From Bacteroidota bacterium (GTDB taxonomy: Bacteria > Bacteroidota > Bacteroidia > B-17B0 > Aurantibacillaceae): 64,000 nt of DNA. The translations under genes were made by a program, and so were the position numbers. The stretch spans positions 62,001 through 126,000 of the forward strand of contig JADJSH010000007.1 in the NCBI GenBank assembly GCA_016711805.1. Direction: 5' to 3'. Numbering within the stretch: the first letter of the stretch is position 1; every line of letters starts with the position of its first letter. Of this stretch, positions 9,664 to 18,876 are shown piece after piece. The notes under the pieces were generated by a model. That model worked only from the letters and a program-made list of their open reading frames with translations. It ran no database searches and was not told where the DNA came from.

Positions 9664-9696
9664 AAAGGCTTACCAATTGGTAAGCCTTTTTTATTT
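9664..9696 (+). terminator. his attenuator (terminator hairpin)
   Basis: Perfect 11-bp stem AAAGGCTTACC / GGTAAGCCTTT with a 4-nt AATT loop, followed by a T-rich tail (TTTTATTTT). It sits between the His leader peptide and hisG, so it ends transcription when histidine is plentiful. CTTACC in its 5' arm is also complementary to GGTAAG inside the leader frame. Confidence 0.88.
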
Positions 9697-9725
9697 TCAA
9701 AAATTAATTTCAAAAATCTAAACAA

Positions 9726-10586
9726 ATGCAAAAAAAATTAAAAATAGCCATTCAAAAATCAGGACGCTTAAGCGATAACTCTCTGAAACTTTTAAAAGAA
9801 TGCGGGATCGATATCGATAACGGATTAAATAAGTTAAAAACAGAAGCTTCTAATTTCCCAATTGAAGTTTTCTTTTTAAGAGATGATGATATTCCACAAT
9901 ATGTAGAAGATGGCGTTGCAGATATTGGAATTGTTGGTGAAAACGTGTTGTTGGAAAAAAACAAAAACCTAAAAGCAGTTGACAAACTAGGATTTGGAAA
10001 ATGTCGTTTATCATTAGCTATACCAAAAGACCAAAATTATAAATCCATTAAAGATTTAAATGGTAAGCGTATTGCTACTACTTACTCTACTATTTTATCC
10101 AAATATTTAAAATCTCAAAAAATAAAAGCAGAGATTCACGAAATAAGTGGGTCGGTTGAAATTGCCCCTAGTATTGGATTAGCAGATGCAATTTGTGACT
10201 TAGTGAGTTCTGGAAGCACATTATTTACTAATGGACTAAAAGAAGTAGAAATCATATTAAAATCTGAAGCGGTTTTAGTGGCTAACAAAAAACTAGGAAA
10301 AGAACAACAAAACATTTTAGATAAGCTGTTGTTTAGATTGAATGCTGTTAGAAAAGCTAAAAACACTAAATACATCCTACTAAACGCACCAAACAATAAA
10401 TTAAACGCTATCTGTAAAATTTTGCCTGGAATGAAAAGCCCAACAATATTGCCTTTAGCAAATAAAGGTTGGAGTTCTGTTCACTCAGTTGTTGAAGAAA
10501 ATCAGTTTTGGGAAATTATTGAAAAATTGAAAGCAGAAGGAGCTCAAGGAATATTAGTTGTACCGATTGAAAAAATGATACTATAA
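9726..10586 (+). CDS. hisG: ATP phosphoribosyltransferase, long form
   Basis: First committed enzyme of histidine synthesis, joining ATP and PRPP. The catalytic domain begins KLKIAIQKSGRLSDNSL. It contains DIGIVGENVLLE (~72-83), and the PRPP-binding loop reads DAICDLVSSGSTLFTNGL (~157-174). At 286 residues it is the long form with a C-terminal regulatory (HisG_C) domain ending AQGILVVPIEKMIL, so it should work without HisZ and be feedback-inhibited by histidine. It is first in an eight-gene operon, controlled by the attenuator just upstream; hisD begins one base after its stop. Confidence 0.97.
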   Translation: MQKKLKIAIQKSGRLSDNSLKLLKECGIDIDNGLNKLKTEASNFPIEVFFLRDDDIPQYVEDGVADIGIVGENVLLEKNKNLKAVDKLGFGKCRLSLAIPKDQNYKSIKDLNGKRIATTYSTILSKYLKSQKIKAEIHEISGSVEIAPSIGLADAICDLVSSGSTLFTNGLKEVEIILKSEAVLVANKKLGKEQQNILDKLLFRLNAVRKAKNTKYILLNAPNNKLNAICKILPGMKSPTILPLANKGWSSVHSVVEENQFWEIIEKLKAEGAQGILVVPIEKMIL

Positions 10587-10587
10587 C

Positions 10588-11871
10588 ATGGAAACTATAA
10601 AATATCCAAATAAAGAAACCTGGAAAGATATATTGAAACGTCCAACCATTGATACAACGTCTTTGGAAGCCACTGTTCAATCCGTATTATTAGATATTAA
10701 AGCGAATGGCCAATCAGCAGTAAAAAAATACACTTTACAATTTGATAAAGTGGATTTAGAAAACATTTTGGTAAGCAATGATGAGTTTTCGGTAGCAGAA
10801 AAATCGATTACAACAGAATTAAAACAAGCCATTGAACTAGCTAAAAGCAATATTGAAACATTTCACTCTGCCCAAAAAGAAGAAGTGAAAATTATTGAAA
10901 CGATGCCTGGCGTGAAATGCTGGAGAAAATCCATCGCTATTCAAAAAGTAGGCTTGTACATTCCCGGTGGCACTGCGCCCTTGTTCTCAACTATTTTAAT
11001 GTTAGGAGTTCCTGCAAAATTAGCTGGCTGCGGAGAAATTATTTTGTGTACTCCACCAAATTCCAATGGCAATGTCAATCCTGCCATTTTATACGCAGCA
11101 CAATTAATTGGTATTACTAAAGTGTTTAAAGTTGGTGGCGTTCAAGCTATTGGAGCAATGGCTTATGGTACCGAAATCATTCCGCAAGTTTATAAAATAT
11201 TTGGTCCAGGAAATCAATATGTAACCTGCGCTAAACAATTAGTTAATAAACAAGGTGTGGCTATTGATATGCCAGCTGGTCCATCAGAGGTAGCCGTGTT
11301 AGTTGATGATACATGTGTTCCTGAATTTGTTGCAGCTGATTTATTATCACAGGCAGAGCATGGTTCAGATTCTCAAGTTATCTTAGTTTCTACGAATGAA
11401 GATGCTATCCAAAACATTCAAACTGAATTAATAAAACAATTAGCGCTTTTGCCAAGAAAAGAATTTGCAACTAAAGCACTTGAAAACAGTAAAGCAATTT
11501 TAGTAAAAACAAATACAGAAGCTATTGACTTATTAAACGAATATGCTCCAGAGCATTTAATTATTGCTTGCGCAAACGATGAGCAATTAGCAGAACAAGT
11601 TGTAAATGCCGGTTCAGTATTTTTAGGAAATTATTCCTGTGAAAGTGCAGGCGATTACGCTTCGGGAACTAATCATACATTACCAACCAATGGTTACGCG
11701 AAAGCATACAGTGGCGTTTCATTAGATAGCTTTGTGAAGAAGATTACATATCAAAAATTAAGTAAAGAAGGAATAAATAATATCGGTCCAGCTATCGAAC
11801 TAATGGCAGAAGCAGAAGGATTACAAGCTCACAAAAATGCAGTAACATTAAGATTAAAAAGTAATTTATAA
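10588..11871 (+). CDS. hisD: Histidinol dehydrogenase
   Basis: Zinc-dependent, NAD-linked enzyme that performs the last two oxidations of the pathway, histidinol to histidine. Recognisable blocks are VGLYIPGGTAPLFSTILML, FKVGGVQAIGAMAYGTE, FGPGNQYVTCAKQ, DMPAGPSEVAVL and the zinc/active-site segment LLSQAEHGSDSQ. The C-terminal AGSVFLGNYSCESAGDYASGTNH carries the conserved catalytic region. Length 427 is normal. The gap to hisG is one base and to hisC three bases, consistent with tight operon coupling. Confidence 0.97.
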   Translation: METIKYPNKETWKDILKRPTIDTTSLEATVQSVLLDIKANGQSAVKKYTLQFDKVDLENILVSNDEFSVAEKSITTELKQAIELAKSNIETFHSAQKEEVKIIETMPGVKCWRKSIAIQKVGLYIPGGTAPLFSTILMLGVPAKLAGCGEIILCTPPNSNGNVNPAILYAAQLIGITKVFKVGGVQAIGAMAYGTEIIPQVYKIFGPGNQYVTCAKQLVNKQGVAIDMPAGPSEVAVLVDDTCVPEFVAADLLSQAEHGSDSQVILVSTNEDAIQNIQTELIKQLALLPRKEFATKALENSKAILVKTNTEAIDLLNEYAPEHLIIACANDEQLAEQVVNAGSVFLGNYSCESAGDYASGTNHTLPTNGYAKAYSGVSLDSFVKKITYQKLSKEGINNIGPAIELMAEAEGLQAHKNAVTLRLKSNL

Positions 11872-11874
11872 ATC

Positions 11875-12927
11875 ATGTTCAATTTAGATTCTATAACAAG
11901 AGAAAATATAAAATCTCTTCAATCTTACAAAGTTTGGAGAGATGATTATTTGGATAATAGTGAAGCTGTTTTTTTAGATAACTGTGAAAATAATTTTGGT
12001 TCGCCAATAGGTTTAGGTTATGAGCGCTACCCTTCTTCTTCTCAAAGCAAAGTAAAAGAAGCCATAGCAACATATAAAAAAGTAAACTTAAATCAAGTGG
12101 CTATTGGTAATGGTAGCGATGAATTAATAGACTTGCTGATTCGTTGCTTTTGTGAACCTAAGCAAGACAATATTTTGATTTGCGAACCAACTTTTGGAAT
12201 GTTTAAAGTGTATGCCCAATTAAATAATGTAGAAGTTTTAAATGCACCATTAAAAAAAGAAAGCTTTTTGTTTGACGAACAAGTCATTTTAAAAACCACG
12301 AACTTAAGAACGAAACTCGTTTTTATTTGCACTCCAAATAATCCAACAGGCACTAGTATCTCGATAGAGCAATTAAAAACAATTGCTTTAAATTTTAATG
12401 GTATTGTTGTGGTTGATGAAGCGTATATTGATTTCTCTGAAAAAGCCTCTGCCCTATCTTTAATTACTGAATTTGAAAATATTTTGGTTTTACAAACCTT
12501 TTCAAAAGCATGGGGATTAGCAGCTTTACGTGTTGGAGTCGCTTACGGGAATCCTTCCATTATTGAAATTCTAAATAAAGTTCGTCCGCCTTTTAATATT
12601 AACTCCAATTCTCAAGAATTGATATTAAAAGCCTTGAATAAATCCGCAATAAAAGATACATTAGTAGAAAGCATTTTAAAACAAAAAACATATTTAGAAA
12701 ACGAATTGCAACAATTGCCCTTTGTGAAAAACATTCTTGAAAGCGATGCAAATTATTTTTTAATTGAAGTTTCTAACGCGAGTGATATTTGTAACTATCT
12801 ATTAGAAAAAACTATTTTAATCAGCAACCGTTCCAGCTTATTAAATTGTGAAAATAGAATTCGCATAAGCGTTGGAACAGAAAAAGAAAACAAACAATTA
12901 ATCGACACATTAAAACAATATAAGTAA
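11875..12927 (+). CDS. hisC: Histidinol-phosphate aminotransferase
   Basis: Class I/II PLP aminotransferase converting imidazole-acetol phosphate to histidinol phosphate. VAIGNGSDELIDLLIR is the conserved cofactor-binding start. FICTPNNPTGTSIS and VVDEAYIDFS carry the PLP-binding Asn and Asp. LQTFSKAWGLAALRVGVAYG supplies the Schiff-base lysine (SKAWG) and conserved arginine. The C-terminus NRIRISVGTEKEN carries the substrate-binding arginine. Length 350 is typical. It lies within the his operon, between hisD and hisB, with one base to hisB. Confidence 0.96.
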   Translation: MFNLDSITRENIKSLQSYKVWRDDYLDNSEAVFLDNCENNFGSPIGLGYERYPSSSQSKVKEAIATYKKVNLNQVAIGNGSDELIDLLIRCFCEPKQDNILICEPTFGMFKVYAQLNNVEVLNAPLKKESFLFDEQVILKTTNLRTKLVFICTPNNPTGTSISIEQLKTIALNFNGIVVVDEAYIDFSEKASALSLITEFENILVLQTFSKAWGLAALRVGVAYGNPSIIEILNKVRPPFNINSNSQELILKALNKSAIKDTLVESILKQKTYLENELQQLPFVKNILESDANYFLIEVSNASDICNYLLEKTILISNRSSLLNCENRIRISVGTEKENKQLIDTLKQYK

Positions 12928-12928
12928 C

Positions 12929-14038
12929 ATGCAAAAAGTATTATTTATTGATAGAGATGGGACCTTGATTTGGGAACCACCCACCGATTTTCAAATTGAT
13001 AGTTTTGAGAAATTTAAATTTTTACCAGGGGTCATTACTTGGCTTGGAAAAATAGCTAAGGAATTAGATTATGAATTAGTGATGGTAACTAATCAAGATG
13101 GATTGGGAACTCCTTCATTTCCCGAAAACACGTTTTGGCCCGTGCATAATTTAATGGTTGATACTTTAGCAAATGAAGGCATTGTGTTTGAAGACCAATG
13201 TATTGATAGAACCTTTGAAAAAGATAATCAACCAACGCGTAAGCCAAACACGGGTATGCTAACCAAATATGTAAATGGCGACTATGATTTAGCAAATTCG
13301 TTTGTGATTGGTGATAGATTAACAGATGTTAATTTAGCTAAGAATTTAGGAAGCAAATCCATCTTCATCAAAAACTATGATAAGGAAACTGGCTTTGAAA
13401 GTGATATCAATAAAATAGTTGAAACCTGGGAGGAGATTTATAACTACTTAAAATTACCTGAAAGAAATATTACACACACTAGAACTACAAAAGAAACTGA
13501 TATTACGGTCGCAATTAATTTAGATGGTAGTGGTAAGGCAGAAATTAAAACAGGGCTTGCTTTTTTTGATCACATGTTGGAACAAATTGCTAAACACGGT
13601 AATATCGATTTATCCATCAATGCAAAAGGTGATTTACATATTGATGAACACCACACTATTGAGGATGCCGCAATTACATTAGGTGAAGCTTTTGCAAAAG
13701 CATTAGGAGATAAAAGAGGTATTGAACGATATGGTTTTTGCTTACCAATGGATGATTGTTTAGCTCAAGTAGCCTTAGATTTTGGAGGTAGAAACTGGAT
13801 TGAATGGCAAGCAGAATTTAAAAGAGAAAAAATTGGAGATATGCCAACAGAAATGTTTTATCACTTTTTTAAATCATTCAGTGATGCGTCAAAATGCAAT
13901 TTAAATATTAAAGTAGAAGGACAAAATGAACACCATAAGATAGAATCCATTTTTAAAGCCTTTGCTAAAGCTATTAAAATAGCAGTAAAAAGAGATGCAA
14001 ATAACATGAGTTTACCAAGTACTAAAGGCGTTTTATAA
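12929..14038 (+). CDS. hisB: Bifunctional histidinol-phosphatase / imidazoleglycerol-phosphate dehydratase
   Basis: Fused enzyme catalysing steps 6 and 8 of histidine synthesis. The N-terminal HAD phosphatase domain (about 1-165) begins VLFIDRDGTLIWEPP, with the nucleophile DRDGT, and has a later VIGDRLTDVNLAKNLG. The C-terminal dehydratase domain (about 180-369) has the metal-binding histidine motifs FFDHMLEQIAKHG, DEHHTIEDAAITLGEA and NEHHKIESIFKAFAKA. The 369-residue fusion matches the enterobacterial and Bacteroidota arrangement. Its stop overlaps the hisH ATG (TAATG), indicating translational coupling. Confidence 0.97.
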   Translation: MQKVLFIDRDGTLIWEPPTDFQIDSFEKFKFLPGVITWLGKIAKELDYELVMVTNQDGLGTPSFPENTFWPVHNLMVDTLANEGIVFEDQCIDRTFEKDNQPTRKPNTGMLTKYVNGDYDLANSFVIGDRLTDVNLAKNLGSKSIFIKNYDKETGFESDINKIVETWEEIYNYLKLPERNITHTRTTKETDITVAINLDGSGKAEIKTGLAFFDHMLEQIAKHGNIDLSINAKGDLHIDEHHTIEDAAITLGEAFAKALGDKRGIERYGFCLPMDDCLAQVALDFGGRNWIEWQAEFKREKIGDMPTEMFYHFFKSFSDASKCNLNIKVEGQNEHHKIESIFKAFAKAIKIAVKRDANNMSLPSTKGVL

Positions 14039-14619
14039 TGAAAGTATCCATCATAAAATATAATGCGGGCAATGTGCAATCTGTTTTATTTGCTTTAGAG
14101 CGGATAGGAATTAATGCCACCGTTACAGATGATATTAGTATTTTGAAATCATCCGATAAGATTATCTTTCCAGGCGTGGGTGAAGCTAGTTCAGCAATGC
14201 AATACCTCAAAGAAAAGAAATTAGATGAAGTGATTGTGAATTTAAAACAACCAGTATTGGGCATTTGTTTGGGGATGCAACTCATGTGTAAATCCTCAGA
14301 GGAAGGGAACACTGAGTGTTTAGGCATTTTTGACAATAATATTAAATTATTCTCAGGGGACGTGAAAGTTCCTCAAATTGGTTGGAACAACATTTATGAT
14401 TTAAAAACCAATTTATATAAAAACGTTAACGAAAAAGAGTATATGTATTTTGTGCACAGCTACTATGCAGAATTAAGCGAACACACCATCGCTAAAACAA
14501 ATTATGGATTAGAATACAGTTCTTCTTTAAGAAATAATAATTTCTATGGAGCTCAATTTCATCCAGAAAAATCAAGTAAGGCAGGGCAGACTATCTTAGA
14601 AAACTTTATCAAATTATAA
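14038..14619 (+). CDS. hisH: Imidazole glycerol phosphate synthase, glutaminase subunit
   Basis: Class I glutamine amidotransferase that feeds ammonia to HisF. The nucleophile elbow LGICLGMQLMC places the catalytic cysteine at residue 77. FHPEKSSKAG near residue 173 holds the His-Pro-Glu that completes the triad, and GVGEASSAM near residue 46 forms the oxyanion region. Length 193 is normal. It overlaps hisB by one base and is followed by hisA two bases after its stop. Confidence 0.96.
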   Translation: MKVSIIKYNAGNVQSVLFALERIGINATVTDDISILKSSDKIIFPGVGEASSAMQYLKEKKLDEVIVNLKQPVLGICLGMQLMCKSSEEGNTECLGIFDNNIKLFSGDVKVPQIGWNNIYDLKTNLYKNVNEKEYMYFVHSYYAELSEHTIAKTNYGLEYSSSLRNNNFYGAQFHPEKSSKAGQTILENFIKL

Positions 14620-14621
14620 GT

Positions 14622-15338
14622 ATGCAAATTATTCCAGCAATAGATATCATCGATGGTAAATGTGTGCGATTAACACAAGGCGATTATTCGCAAAAAACAA
14701 TTTATAATGAAAATCCTTTAGAAGTCGCTTTGGAGTTTGAAAGTATTGGAATTACTCGACTACATTTAGTGGATTTAGATGGGGCAAAATTAGGAAAAGT
14801 AGTCAATTATAAAGTGTTAGAGAGTATCGCCAGTAAAACAAAATTATCAATTGATTTTGGAGGAGGTATTAAAACACAGGATGATATAGAAACAGTTTTC
14901 AATTATGGGGCTGACTTAGCAACCATTGGGAGTTTGGCTGTAAAAAATAAACCGCTATTTTTTTCTTGGATTAAAAAATATGGCGCAAAAAAATTTTTGG
15001 GGGCAGATGTCAAAAATGAAAAAATAGCTGTAGGAGGTTGGTTAGAAACAACCAATGTTTCCATCTATGATTTTATTGATGAAAATTTGAACGAAGGAAT
15101 TGAAAATGTTTTCTGTACAGATATTTCGAAAGATGGATTATTACAAGGTCCATCGATTGATTTATATAAAAACATGCTTGCAAAATTTCCTAAACTAAAT
15201 TTAACGGCCAGTGGTGGCGTCTCTCAATTAAGTGATTTAATTGAATTAAAAAATATTGGTTGTTCTGCAACTATTGTTGGAAAAGCGATATATGAAGGAC
15301 GCATTAGTATGAATGAATTAAAACAATTTATGGCATGA
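14622..15338 (+). CDS. hisA: ProFAR isomerase
   Basis: (Beta-alpha)8-barrel enzyme that isomerises ProFAR to PRFAR. It begins MQIIPAIDIIDGKCVRLTQGDY, with the conserved catalytic Asp8. Both phosphate-binding glycine motifs are present: DFGGGIKTQDDIE and TASGGVSQLSDLIEL. TDISKDGLLQGP holds the second catalytic aspartate. Length 238 is standard. The stop overlaps the start of hisF by four bases (ATGA). Confidence 0.96.
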   Translation: MQIIPAIDIIDGKCVRLTQGDYSQKTIYNENPLEVALEFESIGITRLHLVDLDGAKLGKVVNYKVLESIASKTKLSIDFGGGIKTQDDIETVFNYGADLATIGSLAVKNKPLFFSWIKKYGAKKFLGADVKNEKIAVGGWLETTNVSIYDFIDENLNEGIENVFCTDISKDGLLQGPSIDLYKNMLAKFPKLNLTASGGVSQLSDLIELKNIGCSATIVGKAIYEGRISMNELKQFMA

Positions 15339-16090
15339 TTACAAAAAGAATAATTCCATGCCTCGACATCAAAGACGGAAGGACAGTAAAGGGCATCAAC
15401 TTTGAAAACATTAGAGATGCTGGAGATCCAGTTGAACTTGCTATCGAATATGCCAAACAAGGCGCTGATGAATTAGTGTTTTTAGATATTACTGCAACAA
15501 ATGAAAAACGAAAAACATTGTCGGAATTAGTTACTCGAATTGCTAAACATATCAACATTCCATTTACGGTTGGAGGCGGAATTAGCTCCATTGAGGACGT
15601 GTCTGCTTTATTAAATGCTGGTGCAGATAAAATCTCTGTTAATACCTCTGCTGTTAAAAATCCTCAGTTAATTAAAGATTTAGCCAATCAATTTGGTAGC
15701 CAATGTGTGGTGCTAGCTATCGATACTAAATTTGAAGATAATGACTGGTATGTATACTTAAACGGAGGTAAAGTAAAAACAGAATTAAAAACACTTGACT
15801 GGGCAAAACAAGCTGTTGCTTTAGGTGCTGGAGAAATATTATTAACGTCGATGAATAATGATGGAACAAAAGATGGCTTTGCCTTTGATATTACTAAACA
15901 AATTTCGGAAGCGGTAAATGTACCTGTTATTGCAAGTGGCGGAGCAGGCACTATGCAACACTTTAAAGAAATTTTTGAAAATGGAAAAGCAGATGCGGCA
16001 TTAGCGGCAAGTGTTTTTCATTATAAAGAAATTGCCATACCAGAATTAAAAAGATTTTTAAAATCAAACCAAATAGAAATTAGATTATAA
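15335..16090 (+). CDS. hisF: Imidazole glycerol phosphate synthase, cyclase subunit
   Basis: (Beta-alpha)8-barrel partner of HisH that makes imidazole glycerol phosphate and AICAR. It begins MITKRIIPCLDIKDGRTVKG, with the catalytic Asp11. It also shows FLDITATNEKR, TVGGGISSIEDV, LLTSMNNDGTKDGFA (second catalytic Asp) and ASGGAGTMQHF. Length 251 is normal. It overlaps hisA by four bases and is followed by hisIE after five. Confidence 0.97.
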   Translation: MITKRIIPCLDIKDGRTVKGINFENIRDAGDPVELAIEYAKQGADELVFLDITATNEKRKTLSELVTRIAKHINIPFTVGGGISSIEDVSALLNAGADKISVNTSAVKNPQLIKDLANQFGSQCVVLAIDTKFEDNDWYVYLNGGKVKTELKTLDWAKQAVALGAGEILLTSMNNDGTKDGFAFDITKQISEAVNVPVIASGGAGTMQHFKEIFENGKADAALAASVFHYKEIAIPELKRFLKSNQIEIRL

Positions 16091-16095
16091 ATAAT

Positions 16096-16686
16096 ATGAA
16101 ACCAGACTTTACTAAATCACCAGACGGATTAATTCCTGTAATTATACAAGATAACATCACTAACGTAGTATTAATGCTTGGCTATATGAACCAAGAAGCA
16201 TTTGATAAAACACAACAAGAAAAACGAGTGACTTTTTTTTCGCGTTCAAAAAACCGTTTATGGACTAAAGGAGAAGAAAGCGGCAATTTCTTAAATGTCG
16301 ATTCACTTTTAATTGATTGTGATAATGATACTATTTTAATTAAATCAACTCCCGCTGGACCAACTTGTCATACTGGAGCCGACACTTGTTTTAATGAAAA
16401 GAATGTATCCACTAATTTTCTAACTGAATTGGAAATGATTATTAGAGATCGAAAAAACAATCCAACTGACAAATCTTATACCGCCTCTTTATTTGCTAAA
16501 GGCATTAATAAAATTGCTCAAAAAGTAGGGGAAGAAGCTGTAGAGGTAGTTATAGAAGCGAAGGATAATAACGATGATTTATTTAAAGGAGAAGCAGCAG
16601 ATTTATTGTTTCACTATTTAATATTGTTACAAGCTAAAAACTTTACCTTAAACGATATTATTAGCGTTTTAAAAAGCAGGCATTAA
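16096..16686 (+). CDS. hisI: Bifunctional PR-AMP cyclohydrolase / PR-ATP pyrophosphatase
   Basis: Fused HisI-HisE enzyme for steps 2 and 3 of histidine synthesis. The HisI part (about 1-110) has MLGYMNQEAFDKT, the FFSRSKNRLWTKGEESGN loop, and the metal-binding DCDNDTILI and GPTCHTGADTCF. The HisE part (about 112-196) shows SYTASLFAKGINKIAQKVG followed by EEAVEVVIEAK. Length 196 agrees with the fusion. It is the last gene of the his operon; 37 bp separate it from the next, unrelated gene. Confidence 0.97.
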   Translation: MKPDFTKSPDGLIPVIIQDNITNVVLMLGYMNQEAFDKTQQEKRVTFFSRSKNRLWTKGEESGNFLNVDSLLIDCDNDTILIKSTPAGPTCHTGADTCFNEKNVSTNFLTELEMIIRDRKNNPTDKSYTASLFAKGINKIAQKVGEEAVEVVIEAKDNNDDLFKGEAADLLFHYLILLQAKNFTLNDIISVLKSRH

Positions 16687-16723
16687 GGCAATAATTATCA
16701 AATAATTGTTTATTTTTAGCCTA

Positions 16724-18745
16724 ATGAACTTGGGCCGCCCTAAATACATTTCTTTATTGTTTTTCTTAATCTATTCATGCTTAAGTGTAGACTCGTTTTC
16801 TCAACAGCAAAAATTTGACAGCTTAAAAGTTTTGTTGAAAACAACAACAGCACCTAAAGAAAGAGCAACTCTTTTGGTAGATATTGCTAAAAGTATTTAC
16901 AATTCCATTCCAGATTCCTCTATAGGTTACTGCGAGGAAGCTGAAGTATTGAGTAAAAAATATAATTTAGAAATTCAATTAGCTTACTCACTTCATTGCG
17001 AATCTCGTTACATCTTATTAAAAAATGATTTAAAGACCACAATCGAGAAATTAAACAAAGCAATCTCAATTTTTGAAAAAAACAATGAATTAAAAGGATT
17101 AGCAAAAGCCTATTCATTAAAAGCATTAACACTAGGAAGATTAAATAAAGACAAAGAAAGAATTGAACACCTAGAAAAAGCAAAAGAAATATATACTAAA
17201 CTCAATGATAAGGATGGTCTATCAAATGTTTACCTAAATATAGCAAATGCCTATATTGATGGTGGAAAATATATTCAAGCTCTAAGCGTTTTAGGAGAAA
17301 GAGCAAGCCTTAATATTAGTGACGGCGGTAGTAATTTTTATGTTGAAATTTATTATGGCAATATATATTTTCATCTTAACCAAATAGACGAAGCTATAAA
17401 GCACTTTAAAAAATCTGTTTTAATAGCAAATCAATATAAAATGTTGGATAGCGAAATTACTGGCCTTACAAAACTTGCAGAAACATACCAAAAACAAAAA
17501 AACATTCCAGAAGCGAAAAGTTATTATTTCCAGGCATTGGACTTAGCAAAACAGAGCAATCTAATGGTTGAAGAAGCTGATGCCTTAAAAGGCATGACTG
17601 ATTTATATGAAACTGAGCAAGATTATAAAAACGCATTTACCTCATTGAAACAATATAAAAAAATACAAGATTCTATTTTTAATATTGAAAAAATAAAAAA
17701 CATTAATGATATAGAAAACAAATTACAACTAACTGAAAAAGAGAAAATCATAGCTGAGCAAAGTCTGTCGTTAGAAAAAGAGAAAGTTGCCCTTGCCTCT
17801 TCAAAAAACAACACCTTATTGCTTATTGCAGGATTAACCATTGTGGGTATTGCCTTTCTGTTTCTATTTTACTACAATGGCAAAACCAAAAAACTATATT
17901 CTTTAATTCAGACTCAAAAAAAGGAAGTGGAACTTCAAAAGGAAATTATTGAAATCAAAAATAAAGATGTAATGGATTCTATTCATTACGCTAAATACAT
18001 TCAAGGAAGTATGCTGCCTTCTACTAAGGCTATGAATAATTCATTCTCCGAAAGCTTTGTTCTTTATAAACCAAAAGATGTTGTAGCGGGCGATTTCTAT
18101 TGGACAGAAACTATCAACAACAATCCTGTGCTTGCTGTTTGCGATTGCACTGGTCATGGCGTTCCTGGAGCTATGGTTAGCATTGTAGCATGCAACGCTT
18201 TAAATAGAGCCATCAACGAATTTAAATTATCCAGTCCTTCTTTGATTTTTGATAAAGTGAACGAATTGATGCAAGAAACATTTTCGAAAAGTGATTACGA
18301 AGTAAATGATGGAATGGATGGCGTACTATGCGTGTTTGATTACGAAAACATGAAACTTCATTTAGCAGCTGCCAATAATCCTATATGGGTTGTATCACCG
18401 CCTTCCATTAAAACAGAGCTTTGGCAAGAACCTTGGCAGCTATCTCAAATAACTCCCGACAAACAGCCTATTGGAAAATATAAAGAAGAAGTAGCTCCTT
18501 TTAACTTAAAAACCGTTTCTATTGAAAAAGGAGAAATGATTTATCTATTTTCTGATGGCTATGCTGATCAATTTGGCGGTCCAAAAGGTAAAAAATTCAA
18601 ATATAAACCCTTTCAAGAATTACTAATTTCTATAGCCCATTTACCCTTAGATGAGCAAAAACAAGTGTTAGACTCAACTATCGAATCTTGGAGAGGCGGT
18701 TTAGATCAGGTAGACGATATGTTGGTTATTGGAATTCGAGTTTAA
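16724..18745 (+). CDS. TPR-containing SpoIIE-family serine phosphatase
   Basis: Probable membrane-anchored signalling phosphatase. From the N-terminus: a signal peptide (SLLFFLIYSCLSVDSFSQ), TPR-like helical repeats over about residues 60-320 (AYSLKALTLGRLNK, YLNIANAYIDGGKY, LAETYQKQKNIPEAKSYY), a coiled coil, a transmembrane helix (NTLLLIAGLTIVGIAFLFLFYY), a second coiled coil, and a PP2C/SpoIIE domain. The last has YKPKDVVAGDFYWTE, AVCDCTGHGVPGAMVSI and LFSDGYADQFGGPKGKKF, with metal-binding aspartates (GDFYW, DCTGHG, SDG, DD near the C-terminus). I chose ATG 16724; an upstream TTG at 16706 is less likely. A second, frameshifted paralogue is at 58626-59620. The partner is unknown. Confidence 0.85.
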   Translation: MNLGRPKYISLLFFLIYSCLSVDSFSQQQKFDSLKVLLKTTTAPKERATLLVDIAKSIYNSIPDSSIGYCEEAEVLSKKYNLEIQLAYSLHCESRYILLKNDLKTTIEKLNKAISIFEKNNELKGLAKAYSLKALTLGRLNKDKERIEHLEKAKEIYTKLNDKDGLSNVYLNIANAYIDGGKYIQALSVLGERASLNISDGGSNFYVEIYYGNIYFHLNQIDEAIKHFKKSVLIANQYKMLDSEITGLTKLAETYQKQKNIPEAKSYYFQALDLAKQSNLMVEEADALKGMTDLYETEQDYKNAFTSLKQYKKIQDSIFNIEKIKNINDIENKLQLTEKEKIIAEQSLSLEKEKVALASSKNNTLLLIAGLTIVGIAFLFLFYYNGKTKKLYSLIQTQKKEVELQKEIIEIKNKDVMDSIHYAKYIQGSMLPSTKAMNNSFSESFVLYKPKDVVAGDFYWTETINNNPVLAVCDCTGHGVPGAMVSIVACNALNRAINEFKLSSPSLIFDKVNELMQETFSKSDYEVNDGMDGVLCVFDYENMKLHLAAANNPIWVVSPPSIKTELWQEPWQLSQITPDKQPIGKYKEEVAPFNLKTVSIEKGEMIYLFSDGYADQFGGPKGKKFKYKPFQELLISIAHLPLDEQKQVLDSTIESWRGGLDQVDDMLVIGIRV

Positions 18746-18784
18746 TTACTGTTAGGCTGACCGGATTTGAAGCCAAGTTAATAC

Positions 18785-18809
18785 CCCTTCGACTCCGCTC
18801 AGGGTGACA
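18785..18809 (+). repeat. Short interspersed repeat, copy 1 (CCCTTCGACTCCGCTCAGGG type)
   Basis: A 25-bp GC-rich unit beginning CCCTTCGACTCCGCTCAGGG and ending TGACA. It lies between the SpoIIE-type gene and tatC. Related copies are at 27709-27733 (reverse) and 33430-33451. The ends CCCT/AGGG can pair as a small hairpin. Confidence 0.8.
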
Positions 18810-18859
18810 AACCTTCGTTATCTTTCTTTTTAAATTTCAAAAAAACTCGTAATAATGCT

Positions 18860-18867
18860 TAAATTTG
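18860..18867 (+). promoter_or_regulatory. TAAATTTG -7 box before tatC
   Basis: Perfect TAnnTTTG match, 9 bp before the tatC ATG at 18877. It lies inside the longer reading frame that would start at TTG 18865, so it supports the ATG start. Confidence 0.45.
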
Positions 18868-18876
18868 CCCCCGATT

